Shown here piece by piece: positions 36,689-45,019 of a stretch of DNA of 64,000 nucleotides. The stretch comes from Candidatus Gastranaerophilales bacterium (GTDB lineage: Bacteria; Cyanobacteriota; Vampirovibrionia; Gastranaerophilales; Gastranaerophilaceae). Within the stretch, counting starts at the first letter, position 1, and every line of letters begins with the position of its first letter. The position numbers and the translations under genes are program-made. The notes below the pieces were generated by a model, which ran no database searches, was not told the origin of the DNA, and saw nothing but the letters and a program-made list of their open reading frames with translations. The stretch is taken from NCBI GenBank assembly GCA_944325525.1, contig CALVAK010000007.1:1-64000 (forward strand), given 5' to 3'.

Positions 36689-37369
36689 ATGAAAATAAAT
36701 AATATAAATTCACAAATCAATTTTGGACGTGTAATACCGGTTAAAACAACCTTTATACAAAACAATAATGCAATAACAGATGGACAAAAAGAGGACAAAG
36801 CAGTAATTGACGTTGTAAAGGTATTAAACGGATCTGATTCGGATTTGTATACGAAAGAACAGTCAGATACAATAAGAATGTTTTTTAAAAACATTTTAGG
36901 CGATTATAACGGCCAAAACGGAATAATGTTAAGACGTGTACAAAATCAAATGGTTATTTTGTCCGGAAAAGATGCTGAAGCTATAAAAAATATGGAAAAG
37001 TTTAGAACATCAGACTCCGGGAAAAAACAACACGGAAGAAAAGTATCAAAGAAAAATCGTTTTACAAAAGTGCAGATGGAAGTTGATAATGAAATAAAAA
37101 AACGTCTTGAAAATGGCAAACAGCTGAAAGATGAAAGTTTAATAGAATTTAAATCATCAAATCCTATACTATCAGCGGGAAAATCTGCTGAAAAAGTAAA
37201 ATTTAGCAGTATTGTATATTCAAGATTATCAAATTACTTCACTCTACAAAACGATGGAGTAAGATCAGAAATGGTTGTAAAAAAAGTATTACCTGAAAAT
37301 AGTAATAACCGGTTACAGAATTATAATTATGAAAAACAGGAATTAATAATAGATTCTAATATTCTGTAA
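36689..37369 (+). CDS. Hypothetical protein with INFG N-terminus
   Basis: 226 residues I cannot assign. The N-terminus MKINNINSQINFGRVIPVK is followed by a Lys-rich central segment (KKQHGRKVSKKNRFTKVQ). Short N-terminal NFG motifs of this sort are, as I recall, frequent in uncharacterised proteins of gut Melainabacteria. No signal peptide or membrane helix. It starts immediately after the ispF stop and its 3' end overlaps the convergent exbD gene by 14 bases. Confidence 0.55.
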   Translation: MKINNINSQINFGRVIPVKTTFIQNNNAITDGQKEDKAVIDVVKVLNGSDSDLYTKEQSDTIRMFFKNILGDYNGQNGIMLRRVQNQMVILSGKDAEAIKNMEKFRTSDSGKKQHGRKVSKKNRFTKVQMEVDNEIKKRLENGKQLKDESLIEFKSSNPILSAGKSAEKVKFSSIVYSRLSNYFTLQNDGVRSEMVVKKVLPENSNNRLQNYNYEKQELIIDSNIL

Positions 37370-37745
37370 TGGAAATATTGGTAACCCCATTATTTCGTGA
37401 CTCATCCATTAATTTTACAACAGCTCCGTGTGTTGCTTCATCCTGTGTCATAATAAGCAGTCCGTCAGGGTTATCTTTTGCTTGTTGTGCAATAATCTTT
37501 CCTATATCGCCGGTAGGTATTTCTTTTTCATTAATATAATATTTATTATCATTTGAAACAAGGACTTTTATTAGTTTTGAATCTTTTATTTCATCCTGGA
37601 CTTCTATCATATTCGGTACGGCAAGATTCAATCCCTGCTGGTCTAATAACGGTGCAATAACCATCATTATAATAAGTAATACTAAAAAGATATCTGTTAA
37701 AGGAGTTATATTTATTTCATTAAAAGTTTTTCTCTGATTAGCCAT
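37356..37745 (-). CDS. exbD: ExbD/TolR biopolymer transport protein (second copy)
   Basis: 129 residues. One N-terminal membrane helix follows FNEINITPLTDIFLVLLIIMM, with the proton-relay Asp in TPLTD. The periplasmic domain contains VSNDNKYYINEKEIPTGD. It supplies proton-motive energy to the TonB/TolA-like protein with ExbB. It is the last of four genes in the operon; its 5' end lies 9 bp after the other exbD gene, and AGGAG is present before the ATG. Confidence 0.92.
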   Translation of the reverse strand: MANQRKTFNEINITPLTDIFLVLLIIMMVIAPLLDQQGLNLAVPNMIEVQDEIKDSKLIKVLVSNDNKYYINEKEIPTGDIGKIIAQQAKDNPDGLLIMTQDEATHGAVVKLMDESRNNGVTNISITEY

Positions 37746-37754
37746 ATATTCTCC

Positions 37755-38267
37755 TTATTCATCCCAGTCATAATCTTGAATATTTTGCGGGGTTGTTTGC
37801 TCTGATTGTGAAACAGGTATAGAGTTTTTCGCATTTTTCTCAAGGTTTTTTTGTTCTTTTTTTGTTAAAGGTTCACCTGCAATTACAAGTTTCGTATATC
37901 CAGTTTCCTGTGCAGCTTTCATAATTTTTTGGATTTCACTGCTTTTTGTTTCACTGTCTGCTTTGACAAGGACTTCGGCTTTTTCTAATGTTGGTTTTAT
38001 TTTTTCAAGTTCATAAACAAGACTTTCTGATTTAATAGGTTTTCCGTTTATGTAGTATTGAGCATTTTTAGTTACCGATACAGTTGCATTTTTTTGTTCA
38101 ACACTAACGCCGCTGTTTATTTCAGGAATGTTAATATCTGTATCAACCGACTGAAAAGAGGGGGCAATAACCATCATTATAATTAGCAATACCAGAAAGA
38201 TATCGGTTAATGGTGTTATATTTATTTCCGTAAATAAACTTTTTTTATTTGAGTTTGAAAAAGCCAT
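37755..38267 (-). CDS. exbD: ExbD/TolR biopolymer transport protein (first copy)
   Basis: 170 residues with the same FTEINITPLTDIFLVLLIIMM membrane helix as the other copy. The periplasmic domain is longer and ends with a Gln/Asn/Glu tail. Two non-identical ExbD subunits in one operon, as here, could form a mixed stator or serve alternate partners. It is co-directional with exbB, 10 bp apart. Confidence 0.92.
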   Translation of the reverse strand: MAFSNSNKKSLFTEINITPLTDIFLVLLIIMMVIAPSFQSVDTDINIPEINSGVSVEQKNATVSVTKNAQYYINGKPIKSESLVYELEKIKPTLEKAEVLVKADSETKSSEIQKIMKAAQETGYTKLVIAGEPLTKKEQKNLEKNAKNSIPVSQSEQTTPQNIQDYDWDE

Positions 38268-38277
38268 CTTAATTTTC

Positions 38278-38913
38278 CTATACTAATGCTTTTGTTTGAG
38301 TTTTTTCTTCAGAATCAGTAAAACTTAAGAATAATAATTTTATAAGTTGAAAATCATCTTCATATCTTTTAACAGTAGACTGAAATAAGTTATACAAGAT
38401 AACAGCAACAATAGCAACTCCTAACCCGAAAGCGGTTGCGATAAGAGCCGAACCTATACCCATTGCAACAGCAGTTGATTGATTGCCCTGCATTGCTAAA
38501 TCCTGAAAAGTATAAAGAATTCTTACTACAGTACCAAACAAGCCTAAGAACGGGCAAACACCGCCTATAGTACCTAATATTGTTAAATGTTTTTCTAGCT
38601 TTCTTGTTGCAAGATTTGCAGAAATATCAAAAGAACGTGAAAAACCCATTTTCTGTTCAGAAAATATTCTTACTGCTTCTTCTGCAACTTCACCTATAAC
38701 CCCGCCTAATTGTATACTCAGATTTTTAGCTGCATCAAGTCTGTTGTTAACAAGTTCTGTTTTTAAAGCTCTTATGAATCTAACAACATCTCTTTTGTTT
38801 TTGTTGTAAAAGTTAAACCTGTTAATAGCAACTGCTACTGTTAAAATCGAACATATCAAAATTGGTAGTAATACAGGCCAATCAAGTTTAATCGAATGTA
38901 AAAGTAAGTCCAT
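38278..38913 (-). CDS. exbB: ExbB/TolQ/MotA-type proton channel
   Basis: 211 residues with three membrane helices: about 13-30, about 110-130 and about 150-175. The GGVCPFLGLFGTVVRILYTF segment and the later GSALIATAFGLGVAIVAVI are the channel helices conserved in ExbB and TolQ. It makes the proton-motive stator of the TonB/Tol system. It follows the TonB-like gene by 44 bp. Confidence 0.93.
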   Translation of the reverse strand: MDLLLHSIKLDWPVLLPILICSILTVAVAINRFNFYNKNKRDVVRFIRALKTELVNNRLDAAKNLSIQLGGVIGEVAEEAVRIFSEQKMGFSRSFDISANLATRKLEKHLTILGTIGGVCPFLGLFGTVVRILYTFQDLAMQGNQSTAVAMGIGSALIATAFGLGVAIVAVILYNLFQSTVKRYEDDFQLIKLLFLSFTDSEEKTQTKALV

Positions 38914-38957
38914 AATTTATTTCCTCTTTTCTAATTTATTTTATTTATAAAATATCC

Positions 38958-40136
38958 TTAGTACATTGATACACCTAAAACATTGTAATCAAAAGTAAAT
39001 TGGATATCTACACTGTTACCTCTGAATTCGGGCGGTAATGGTCTAAACGGTGCGGTTAATTTTACAGCATTGATTGCGGCATTATCAGCTGCCTGTAAGC
39101 CTGAAGATCTTAATACTTTAACGTTCATGAGTCTTCCGTCACGAGATATTACAAACAGCAATACAACACGTTTGCTTTCATTACCTTTGGGCGGATCCCA
39201 GTTCATTTTGATACGTCTTTGAAGTTCTTTCATATAAGGTCCGAAATCAGGTTCTTTAATGGCATCTATACCTGGTGCCCCTTTAGGATTGCCGGGGCCT
39301 GGATTTCCAAGATTACCGTTTCCGTACCCGTTTGAATTTGAAAATCTTCCTTGACCTCCAGCTTGCCCGCCTCTTGCTCCTGATGAGCCTGAAGAAGATG
39401 CTGAAAAACTTGGAGCTGGTGCACTGACTCCGCTTGAAGCTGATTTTCCTGATGAACTTCCTCCTATCTTAGGAGCAGGAGTAACCGGTGCTGTTGATGG
39501 TTGTGCTATTGGCGGTATTGCTGATTTTGGAATTGGTATATTAAAATTTGATAATGGTTTTGCTGTTGGTTTTGGCATTGTTGGTTTTGCTACCGGACGT
39601 GGTGCCGGAGCTTTTGGTGCAGGTGTCGGAGTTTTTGCTGGTGCCGGTTTTTTTGCAACAGGTTTTTGTACTTGAGGTTTGGGCTTTTGTACTGCCGGTT
39701 TTGGCTTTTGTACAGCTTGTTTTTTGGGCTGCTGAATTTGAGGCTTTTTCGCCGGAGCTTTTGGTGCCGGAGCTTGAGGTAAAGATACAGGTCGTTTAGG
39801 ATCGTGTATTCCGCCTGCTCTTGAATTCTTATCAGCTCTGTTTTTTGTATTTTTGTCTATTGGTTCAGCTTCTTTTTCTACAAGTACGAATTCAATATCT
39901 TTAGGCTTTAAATCAGGTTTTTTTAATAAATCAAAATCTATACCTAAAAATTTTAAAACAAGGGAGGTTAATAAAATAATTATTAAAACAGCCGGATGCA
40001 ATATTAAAGAGATGATTAAAGCTTTTTCAAAACTTATTTCGTTTTTTTCACGACGCACAACAGCCGGAAGCTCATAAACAGCTTTCGACTTTGTGCCTTT
40101 GGACTTTATATTATCATCATTCTTTATAACTGACAT
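38958..40136 (-). CDS. tonB: TonB/TolA-like energy transducer
   Basis: 392 residues. A cytoplasmic N-terminus, one membrane helix (about 44-65), then a long Pro/Lys/Ala-rich spacer with repeats like QKPKP and APAP (about 105-240), a Gly/Ser-rich stretch and a C-terminal TonB domain with MKELQRRIKMNWDPPKG and GLQAADNAAINAVK. It connects inner-membrane energy to outer-membrane receptors or the Tol-Pal complex. First of the tonB-exbB-exbD-exbD operon. Its presence implies an outer membrane. Confidence 0.9.
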   Translation of the reverse strand: MSVIKNDDNIKSKGTKSKAVYELPAVVRREKNEISFEKALIISLILHPAVLIIILLTSLVLKFLGIDFDLLKKPDLKPKDIEFVLVEKEAEPIDKNTKNRADKNSRAGGIHDPKRPVSLPQAPAPKAPAKKPQIQQPKKQAVQKPKPAVQKPKPQVQKPVAKKPAPAKTPTPAPKAPAPRPVAKPTMPKPTAKPLSNFNIPIPKSAIPPIAQPSTAPVTPAPKIGGSSSGKSASSGVSAPAPSFSASSSGSSGARGGQAGGQGRFSNSNGYGNGNLGNPGPGNPKGAPGIDAIKEPDFGPYMKELQRRIKMNWDPPKGNESKRVVLLFVISRDGRLMNVKVLRSSGLQAADNAAINAVKLTAPFRPLPPEFRGNSVDIQFTFDYNVLGVSMY

Positions 40137-40205
40137 TCCCTAAATTCCCATTTGCTAGTTATTTTATCAAAAAATATATGATAAAACAAATAGCCTGTTT
40201 ACTAG

Positions 40206-40976
40206 CTAATAAGGATTATTAGAAGAAACAGTTATCGGCTGGTCAAGTACTATGTTTAATTGTGCCCCTTGTGGTATTTCTACATTACCGCCTTTGCCTA
40301 TTAATGTTTTGCCCAGACCTAATCCGCCGCCAAGAGCAGTTCCGTATATAGCACCTTTACCTACACTTCCTGAAGATAATGCACCCATTGCTGTACCAAG
40401 AGCTGCTCCTGCCGCTGCACCTATTCCGACATCTTTTACATATTCTTTTGTTGTATCTTTTGCTGTGCCTGCTTTAAGTATTCCACTTCCGTCATCTGTT
40501 TGTATTCTTGCACTTATTGGTATCATCTGACCATAAGGAGATACTATATTTGTAAATTTAATTTGAAGACTTCCGCTTCTGTTGCCGAATCTTCCTTTTT
40601 TTGCCTGAAGAACCGTTCCGTTAATTCTGCTTCCTGCTGCTGCAATTAAATTGTTTCCGTAATAAAAATCGGAAGCAAGATAGAAGGTTACTCCATCACC
40701 TGCTTTTGCTGTTTCTGAACTTATTGATGATGTTGTTACTGCTGCAAAAGAAGTATTAGCTGGTACCATTACAACATTTCCTTGCAGTTGATTATAATTA
40801 TAACCTTGCGTTTGGTATGAATTTACAGGAAGAGGATATTGGGTTTGATTTGATGCAGGTATTGTATTATATTGTAAATTCGGAGTTTGCATTGTAAAAT
40901 TTTCTGCACCTAGGGCAAAACAAGGTGTTAACATTATTGAGGCAATCACAGTTAATGATAATAATTTCTTATTCAT
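40206..40976 (-). CDS. Secreted glycine-zipper protein
   Basis: 256 residues with a cleavable signal peptide (MNKKLLSLTVIASIMLTPCFALGA). The middle reads AAAGSRINGTVLQAKKGRFGNRSG, and the C-terminal part is a glycine-rich alanine zipper (GIGAAAGAALGTAMGALSSG). The shared pattern GSxIxGxV..A in the next gene shows they are distant paralogues. Predicted periplasmic or outer-membrane associated. The TonB-like gene lies 69 bp downstream, so a link to the envelope system is possible but not shown. Confidence 0.65.
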   Translation of the reverse strand: MNKKLLSLTVIASIMLTPCFALGAENFTMQTPNLQYNTIPASNQTQYPLPVNSYQTQGYNYNQLQGNVVMVPANTSFAAVTTSSISSETAKAGDGVTFYLASDFYYGNNLIAAAGSRINGTVLQAKKGRFGNRSGSLQIKFTNIVSPYGQMIPISARIQTDDGSGILKAGTAKDTTKEYVKDVGIGAAAGAALGTAMGALSSGSVGKGAIYGTALGGGLGLGKTLIGKGGNVEIPQGAQLNIVLDQPITVSSNNPY

Positions 40977-41044
40977 AAATCTCTCCTTATACTACCATAT
41001 TATTATGTTACTTATTATTATAAACGAATATTGATAAAATTAGT

Positions 41045-41608
41045 TCATTTTAATTTTATATCATCTTCAATAATAACAAATAACTCAGCTCCCGGTTTTA
41101 TAATAGTGTGTTTTCCCATTTCATAAACATTTAATGGTACAGCTTGCAAAACAGGTTTTATTCTTTTTGAATAGTGTGCAACCTTTCTGTAATATACACT
41201 CGCTGTTTGTTTTCCGCCTATGTAATTGTCATTTTCGCTGTATATATGCCCTTTTATTTTGTATGTTTTTTTATCAGGTGTAATCATTTTATTAATTATT
41301 ATTTTAATAGCTCCGTCTCTTCCTTCAACAGGTTCAAGAACATCTTCTACTTCTCCGTATATTTTTGTATTCTCAGGAATAACGTTTGTTTCATATATAT
41401 ACATATCCTGACTATTTATAAACCAGACTTCGTCCCCGATGTCTGCTGTTAAAGTTGATATTTCAATAGGAACCATTACTTTTAAAAATGTACCCGAACG
41501 AATTTTTGTATTGTTGTCTTGTGTATCGGCTTTTAATGGTATAACATTTTGAAATAAAAATAATAGACTTATTAAAAAAGCTGCAAATATTATTTTGAAT
41601 TTATTCAT
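41045..41608 (-). CDS. Secreted protein, paralogue of the glycine-zipper gene
   Basis: 187 residues with an N-terminal signal or membrane helix (MNKFKIIFAAFLISLLFLFQ). It shares with the downstream gene a block GDEVWFINSQDMYIYETNVIP and then KIYGEVEDVLEPVEGRDG, the GS/KIxGxVxxV pattern. It lacks the C-terminal glycine zipper. Probably periplasmic. No catalytic motif is visible. Confidence 0.6.
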   Translation of the reverse strand: MNKFKIIFAAFLISLLFLFQNVIPLKADTQDNNTKIRSGTFLKVMVPIEISTLTADIGDEVWFINSQDMYIYETNVIPENTKIYGEVEDVLEPVEGRDGAIKIIINKMITPDKKTYKIKGHIYSENDNYIGGKQTASVYYRKVAHYSKRIKPVLQAVPLNVYEMGKHTIIKPGAELFVIIEDDIKLK

Positions 41609-41733
41609 AATAATAGTATTAATGTTTTTGCGAAAAAAAGCTATAGTTTAAGTAAAATTATTTACCATTGTTAATCCCGTTTGAAATGTTTATACATACT
41701 CTTTATGTATGTATACTTACAAAAGTAATTTGA

Positions 41734-41739
41734 TATAAT
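41734..41739 (+). promoter_or_regulatory. -10 box giving a leaderless bioD mRNA
   Basis: TATAAT, then CAAAAT, then ATG at 41746. Six bases separate box and start codon and no ribosome site is present. Confidence 0.6.
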
Positions 41740-41745
41740 CAAAAT

Positions 41746-42462
41746 ATGAATATGTATATAACAAGCATAAATAAAAATAGCGGAAAAACTGTAATATCGG
41801 CAGGAATAGCAGCAGTTATGCAGTCATTGGGTTATAATGCCGGTGTTTATAAGCCGGTACAAACAGGGGCTATTGATAAAGGTAAGTTTCTTATTTCCCC
41901 GGATCTTACTTTTGTTAAAATGCTTGATCCGTATATTACAACGCATTGTACATATATGATGAAAGAAAAAGTTATTCCCGTAATTTCCGGTGCAAAGGAG
42001 AAAAATAAAATTGACCTTCAGGAAATAAAACGAGATTATTTAAAGTTAGAAAAGAAAACCGATATACTTATAGTGGAAGCTCCAGGCGGATTAATGTCTC
42101 CGATATGCGATGGCATTTATTCATATCATATTCCGCTTCTTTTAAAAATCCCGGTAGTTTTTGTAGTTAATCCGTCTATTGATGCCGTAGAACAATATTT
42201 ATCCGGAGTATATTGTGCTAAATCCCTCGGGCTTGACGTTACAGGTGTTATTATTAATAAATTTCCGGTTTATTCTGAATTAGAAGAAATAAAAAGTTTT
42301 CCTTCAATAATAGAAAAGTATTGTGACATTAAGATATTAGGATTAATAAGAAATTTTAAAGGAAAAACCGTTAAGGCAAATACACTTATTAATGAAATAT
42401 TAAACGGTATTGATCTTGAAGATGCTTTGAAAATGAAAATACCCAAATTGAATATCTATTAA
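41746..42462 (+). CDS. bioD: Dethiobiotin synthetase
   Basis: 238 residues. P-loop in ITSINKNSGKTVISAG, substrate motif KPVQTGA and the second nucleotide-binding block VEAPGGLMSPI fit BioD, which closes the ureido ring of biotin from DAPA, CO2 and ATP. BioD usually reads GTDTxVGKT; the variant here is milder. No other biotin-synthesis gene lies next to it, while a BioY-type importer occurs at 56.5 kb. Promoter spacing suggests a leaderless transcript. Confidence 0.82.
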   Translation: MNMYITSINKNSGKTVISAGIAAVMQSLGYNAGVYKPVQTGAIDKGKFLISPDLTFVKMLDPYITTHCTYMMKEKVIPVISGAKEKNKIDLQEIKRDYLKLEKKTDILIVEAPGGLMSPICDGIYSYHIPLLLKIPVVFVVNPSIDAVEQYLSGVYCAKSLGLDVTGVIINKFPVYSELEEIKSFPSIIEKYCDIKILGLIRNFKGKTVKANTLINEILNGIDLEDALKMKIPKLNIY

Positions 42463-44556
42463 TTACATTGGAGGTATTTCAACTACTTCATTACTTTCTT
42501 CAGGGACATTTGAAGAGGACTCTTTTTTATATTTTTTTAAGAATTTTTCATCAAAAGGTATATTAATTTGTACAGGAATTCTCCTAAAAATTTCGTTATT
42601 AGTTTTATTTTTATTGTCATCCTTCTTTTTGTTTTTGTCTTTGTCTTTATCTTTATCTTCCCGAGAAAAATCTTTTTTATTATTAAGTTCATTATAAGGA
42701 ACTTCTTCAAAATTAATGGTAAAATCAACCGGAGAGTAGTCAAATTCCGTACTGCCGTATTTTTCGGTTGCAACAGTCATTGTATCTTTCCAGATTTTTG
42801 CAGGAGCAGTACCACCGGTAAGTCCTATTCCCCTATTATCATCATGACCAATGAATACTCCTGTTACTATATCCGGAGTATATCCGATAAACCAGGCATC
42901 CTTATTGCCATTTGTTGTTCCGGTTTTTCCTCCCATTGGTTTATTTATATTAGCTCTTCTTCCTGTTCCGCTTGTTATGACTTTTCTTAACATAGCAGTC
43001 ATTATGCCGGCTGTGTCCTTGTCTAATACTTTCATTACTTTTGTTCGGTCTGCTTGATAGACAACACGTCCTCGCTGGGTTTCAACTCTTTCAACAGAAT
43101 ACGGTTTTACACGATATCCGCCGTTTGCGAATGTGCCGTACACTACAACCATATCATATAGTTTTACTCCGTTTGAACCGAGTGCAATTGTATAATCATG
43201 CGTTAATGGAGTTGTTATACCAAGAGCTTTTGCCATATCAACAACAGGAGCAATTCCTATATCACGAATTAATTTCACAGCGACAACATTTGATGAAATC
43301 GCAAGTGCCTTATAAAGAGGAATTATTCCTTTATATTTATTTCCATAGTTATGAGGACTCCAATCTCCTATTGTAACAGGCGAATCTTCTACAGGATCTG
43401 TTGGCATCCATCCTTTATGTATAGCTGCTGCATATACAATAGGTTTAAATGATGAACCAGGAGGTCTTATTGCCTGAGTTACTCTGTCATATTGGCTATA
43501 AGAATAATCTTTACCTCCGCAATAAGCAATTATTGCACCTGTCATAGGTGAGAATGAGAATAAAGCGGCGTTTTGCTTAGGACCTGTTAACTTCCAAGCT
43601 GCAAGATTCTTTTCTATAGCTTCATTTGCTGCAACTTGTGCATCATAATCTAATGTAGTTATTATTTTGTATCCGCCTTGTGTTATTTCTGTTTCATCAA
43701 ATCCTAAATCTTCAAGCTCTTTTAATACATAATCTATAAAATACGGTGCTATATTTGTATTTGCTCCTTTATTCTTTTTAGCTAAGACTATTTTTTCTTT
43801 AAGTGCAGCTTCATATTGTTTTCGGGTTATTTTTTTCATTATATACATTCTTTTCAGCACTTTATTTCTTCTTTTTTCAGCTTTATCTATATTTTTATAA
43901 GGTGAGTATAAAGAAGGTGCCTGAGGAAGTCCTGCTATTAATGCACTTTCAGCCAGTGTAAGCTCGGAGAGACTTTTGTTGAAATATATTGAAGCGGCAG
44001 CTCCTACTCCGTATGCACCTGAACCTAAATATACATTATTCAAATACATTTCAAGTATTTTATCTTTAGAAATACTTTTTTCTATCCTTGCTGCAATCTG
44101 AATTTCTTTTATTTTTCTTTCAAAAGTTTTTTCGTTTGATAAAAACAATATTCTTGCAAGCTGCTGGGTAATTGTACTTGCACCTTGCGTGGCTCTTTTA
44201 TTAATAATGTTTACTATAATAGATCTTGCTATACCGAAAATATCATATCCGTCATGTGTATAAAAATTTTTATCTTCTGTTGATATAACGGCTTCTTTTA
44301 AATCTTGCGGAATTTCATCTATTGTTACGTGTTCATAATGAAATGTTTGAAACGTTTTTATTAATTTACCGTCAGAGGAAAATACTTGGGTTACAATATT
44401 CCTGTTATAATTATTTAACTGCGGAATAGGAGGAAGTTCCGCAAGATACATTTTTACGGCAAAATATCCTGCAAGAACAACAGCAGAAATTATTACTAAA
44501 ATTATTTTTATGAATGAAAAAAAAGGATTTTCTTTTCTCTTTTTTCTTGAAGGCAT
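42463..44556 (-). CDS. mrcA: Class A penicillin-binding protein (PBP1A-type)
   Basis: 697 residues. An N-terminal membrane helix (about 12-33), then the glycosyltransferase domain with EDKNFYTHDGYDIFG and GASTITQQLAR, then the transpeptidase domain with SSFKP (SxxK), SSN and KTGTTNGNKDAW. It polymerises and cross-links peptidoglycan in the periplasm. The C-terminal tail is rich in Lys/Asp/Asn and Pro. Transcribed alone on the minus strand; its 3' end abuts bioD convergently. Confidence 0.93.
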   Translation of the reverse strand: MPSRKKRKENPFFSFIKIILVIISAVVLAGYFAVKMYLAELPPIPQLNNYNRNIVTQVFSSDGKLIKTFQTFHYEHVTIDEIPQDLKEAVISTEDKNFYTHDGYDIFGIARSIIVNIINKRATQGASTITQQLARILFLSNEKTFERKIKEIQIAARIEKSISKDKILEMYLNNVYLGSGAYGVGAAASIYFNKSLSELTLAESALIAGLPQAPSLYSPYKNIDKAEKRRNKVLKRMYIMKKITRKQYEAALKEKIVLAKKNKGANTNIAPYFIDYVLKELEDLGFDETEITQGGYKIITTLDYDAQVAANEAIEKNLAAWKLTGPKQNAALFSFSPMTGAIIAYCGGKDYSYSQYDRVTQAIRPPGSSFKPIVYAAAIHKGWMPTDPVEDSPVTIGDWSPHNYGNKYKGIIPLYKALAISSNVVAVKLIRDIGIAPVVDMAKALGITTPLTHDYTIALGSNGVKLYDMVVVYGTFANGGYRVKPYSVERVETQRGRVVYQADRTKVMKVLDKDTAGIMTAMLRKVITSGTGRRANINKPMGGKTGTTNGNKDAWFIGYTPDIVTGVFIGHDDNRGIGLTGGTAPAKIWKDTMTVATEKYGSTEFDYSPVDFTINFEEVPYNELNNKKDFSREDKDKDKDKNKKKDDNKNKTNNEIFRRIPVQINIPFDEKFLKKYKKESSSNVPEESNEVVEIPPM

Positions 44557-44632
44557 TAATTTCCTCTATCTGTTATAATATCTTACAGTTATTTTACCAG
44601 AGAAATAAAATATAAGCTAAATTTGTTAACAA

Positions 44633-45019
44633 ATGTCTATGGATTATATTAAGTCTTTATATTATGAACTTTTATCTTACTTTGTCGTACGAAAGCCAGT
44701 GTACGGAGTAAAAGGCCAATGTATAAAATGCGGGAAATGTTGTAAAGAAATTAGAATAAAGCTTAGAAATAAAAAACATTTTAAAATAATTCAATTTCTA
44801 TTTCCGTTATATAGGCAGTTTTATATTATAAAAGTGGATGATAAAGGGAATTTAGTATTAGGCTGTAAACATTTAAATGATAACGGCACTTGCAATATAT
44901 ATAAATTCCGTCCGCTTGTTTGCAGGAATTATCCAATGAATCCACCTTCTTTCTTTTCTGAAACTATTGATGGATGCGGATATGAAATCGTTAAAAAAGA
45001 ATTTAAGGACTATTTATAA
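44633..45019 (+). CDS. YkgJ-family cysteine cluster protein
   Basis: 128 residues. The cysteine signature CIKCGKCCKEIRI near the N-terminus, then CKHLNDNGTCNIY and RPLVCRNYPMNP, matches the YkgJ/CxxCxxCC family, proposed to bind iron-sulphur or zinc. It is divergent from the PBP gene, and its 3' end overlaps the GT41 gene convergently by 17 bases. No clear ribosome site. Confidence 0.85.
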   Translation: MSMDYIKSLYYELLSYFVVRKPVYGVKGQCIKCGKCCKEIRIKLRNKKHFKIIQFLFPLYRQFYIIKVDDKGNLVLGCKHLNDNGTCNIYKFRPLVCRNYPMNPPSFFSETIDGCGYEIVKKEFKDYL

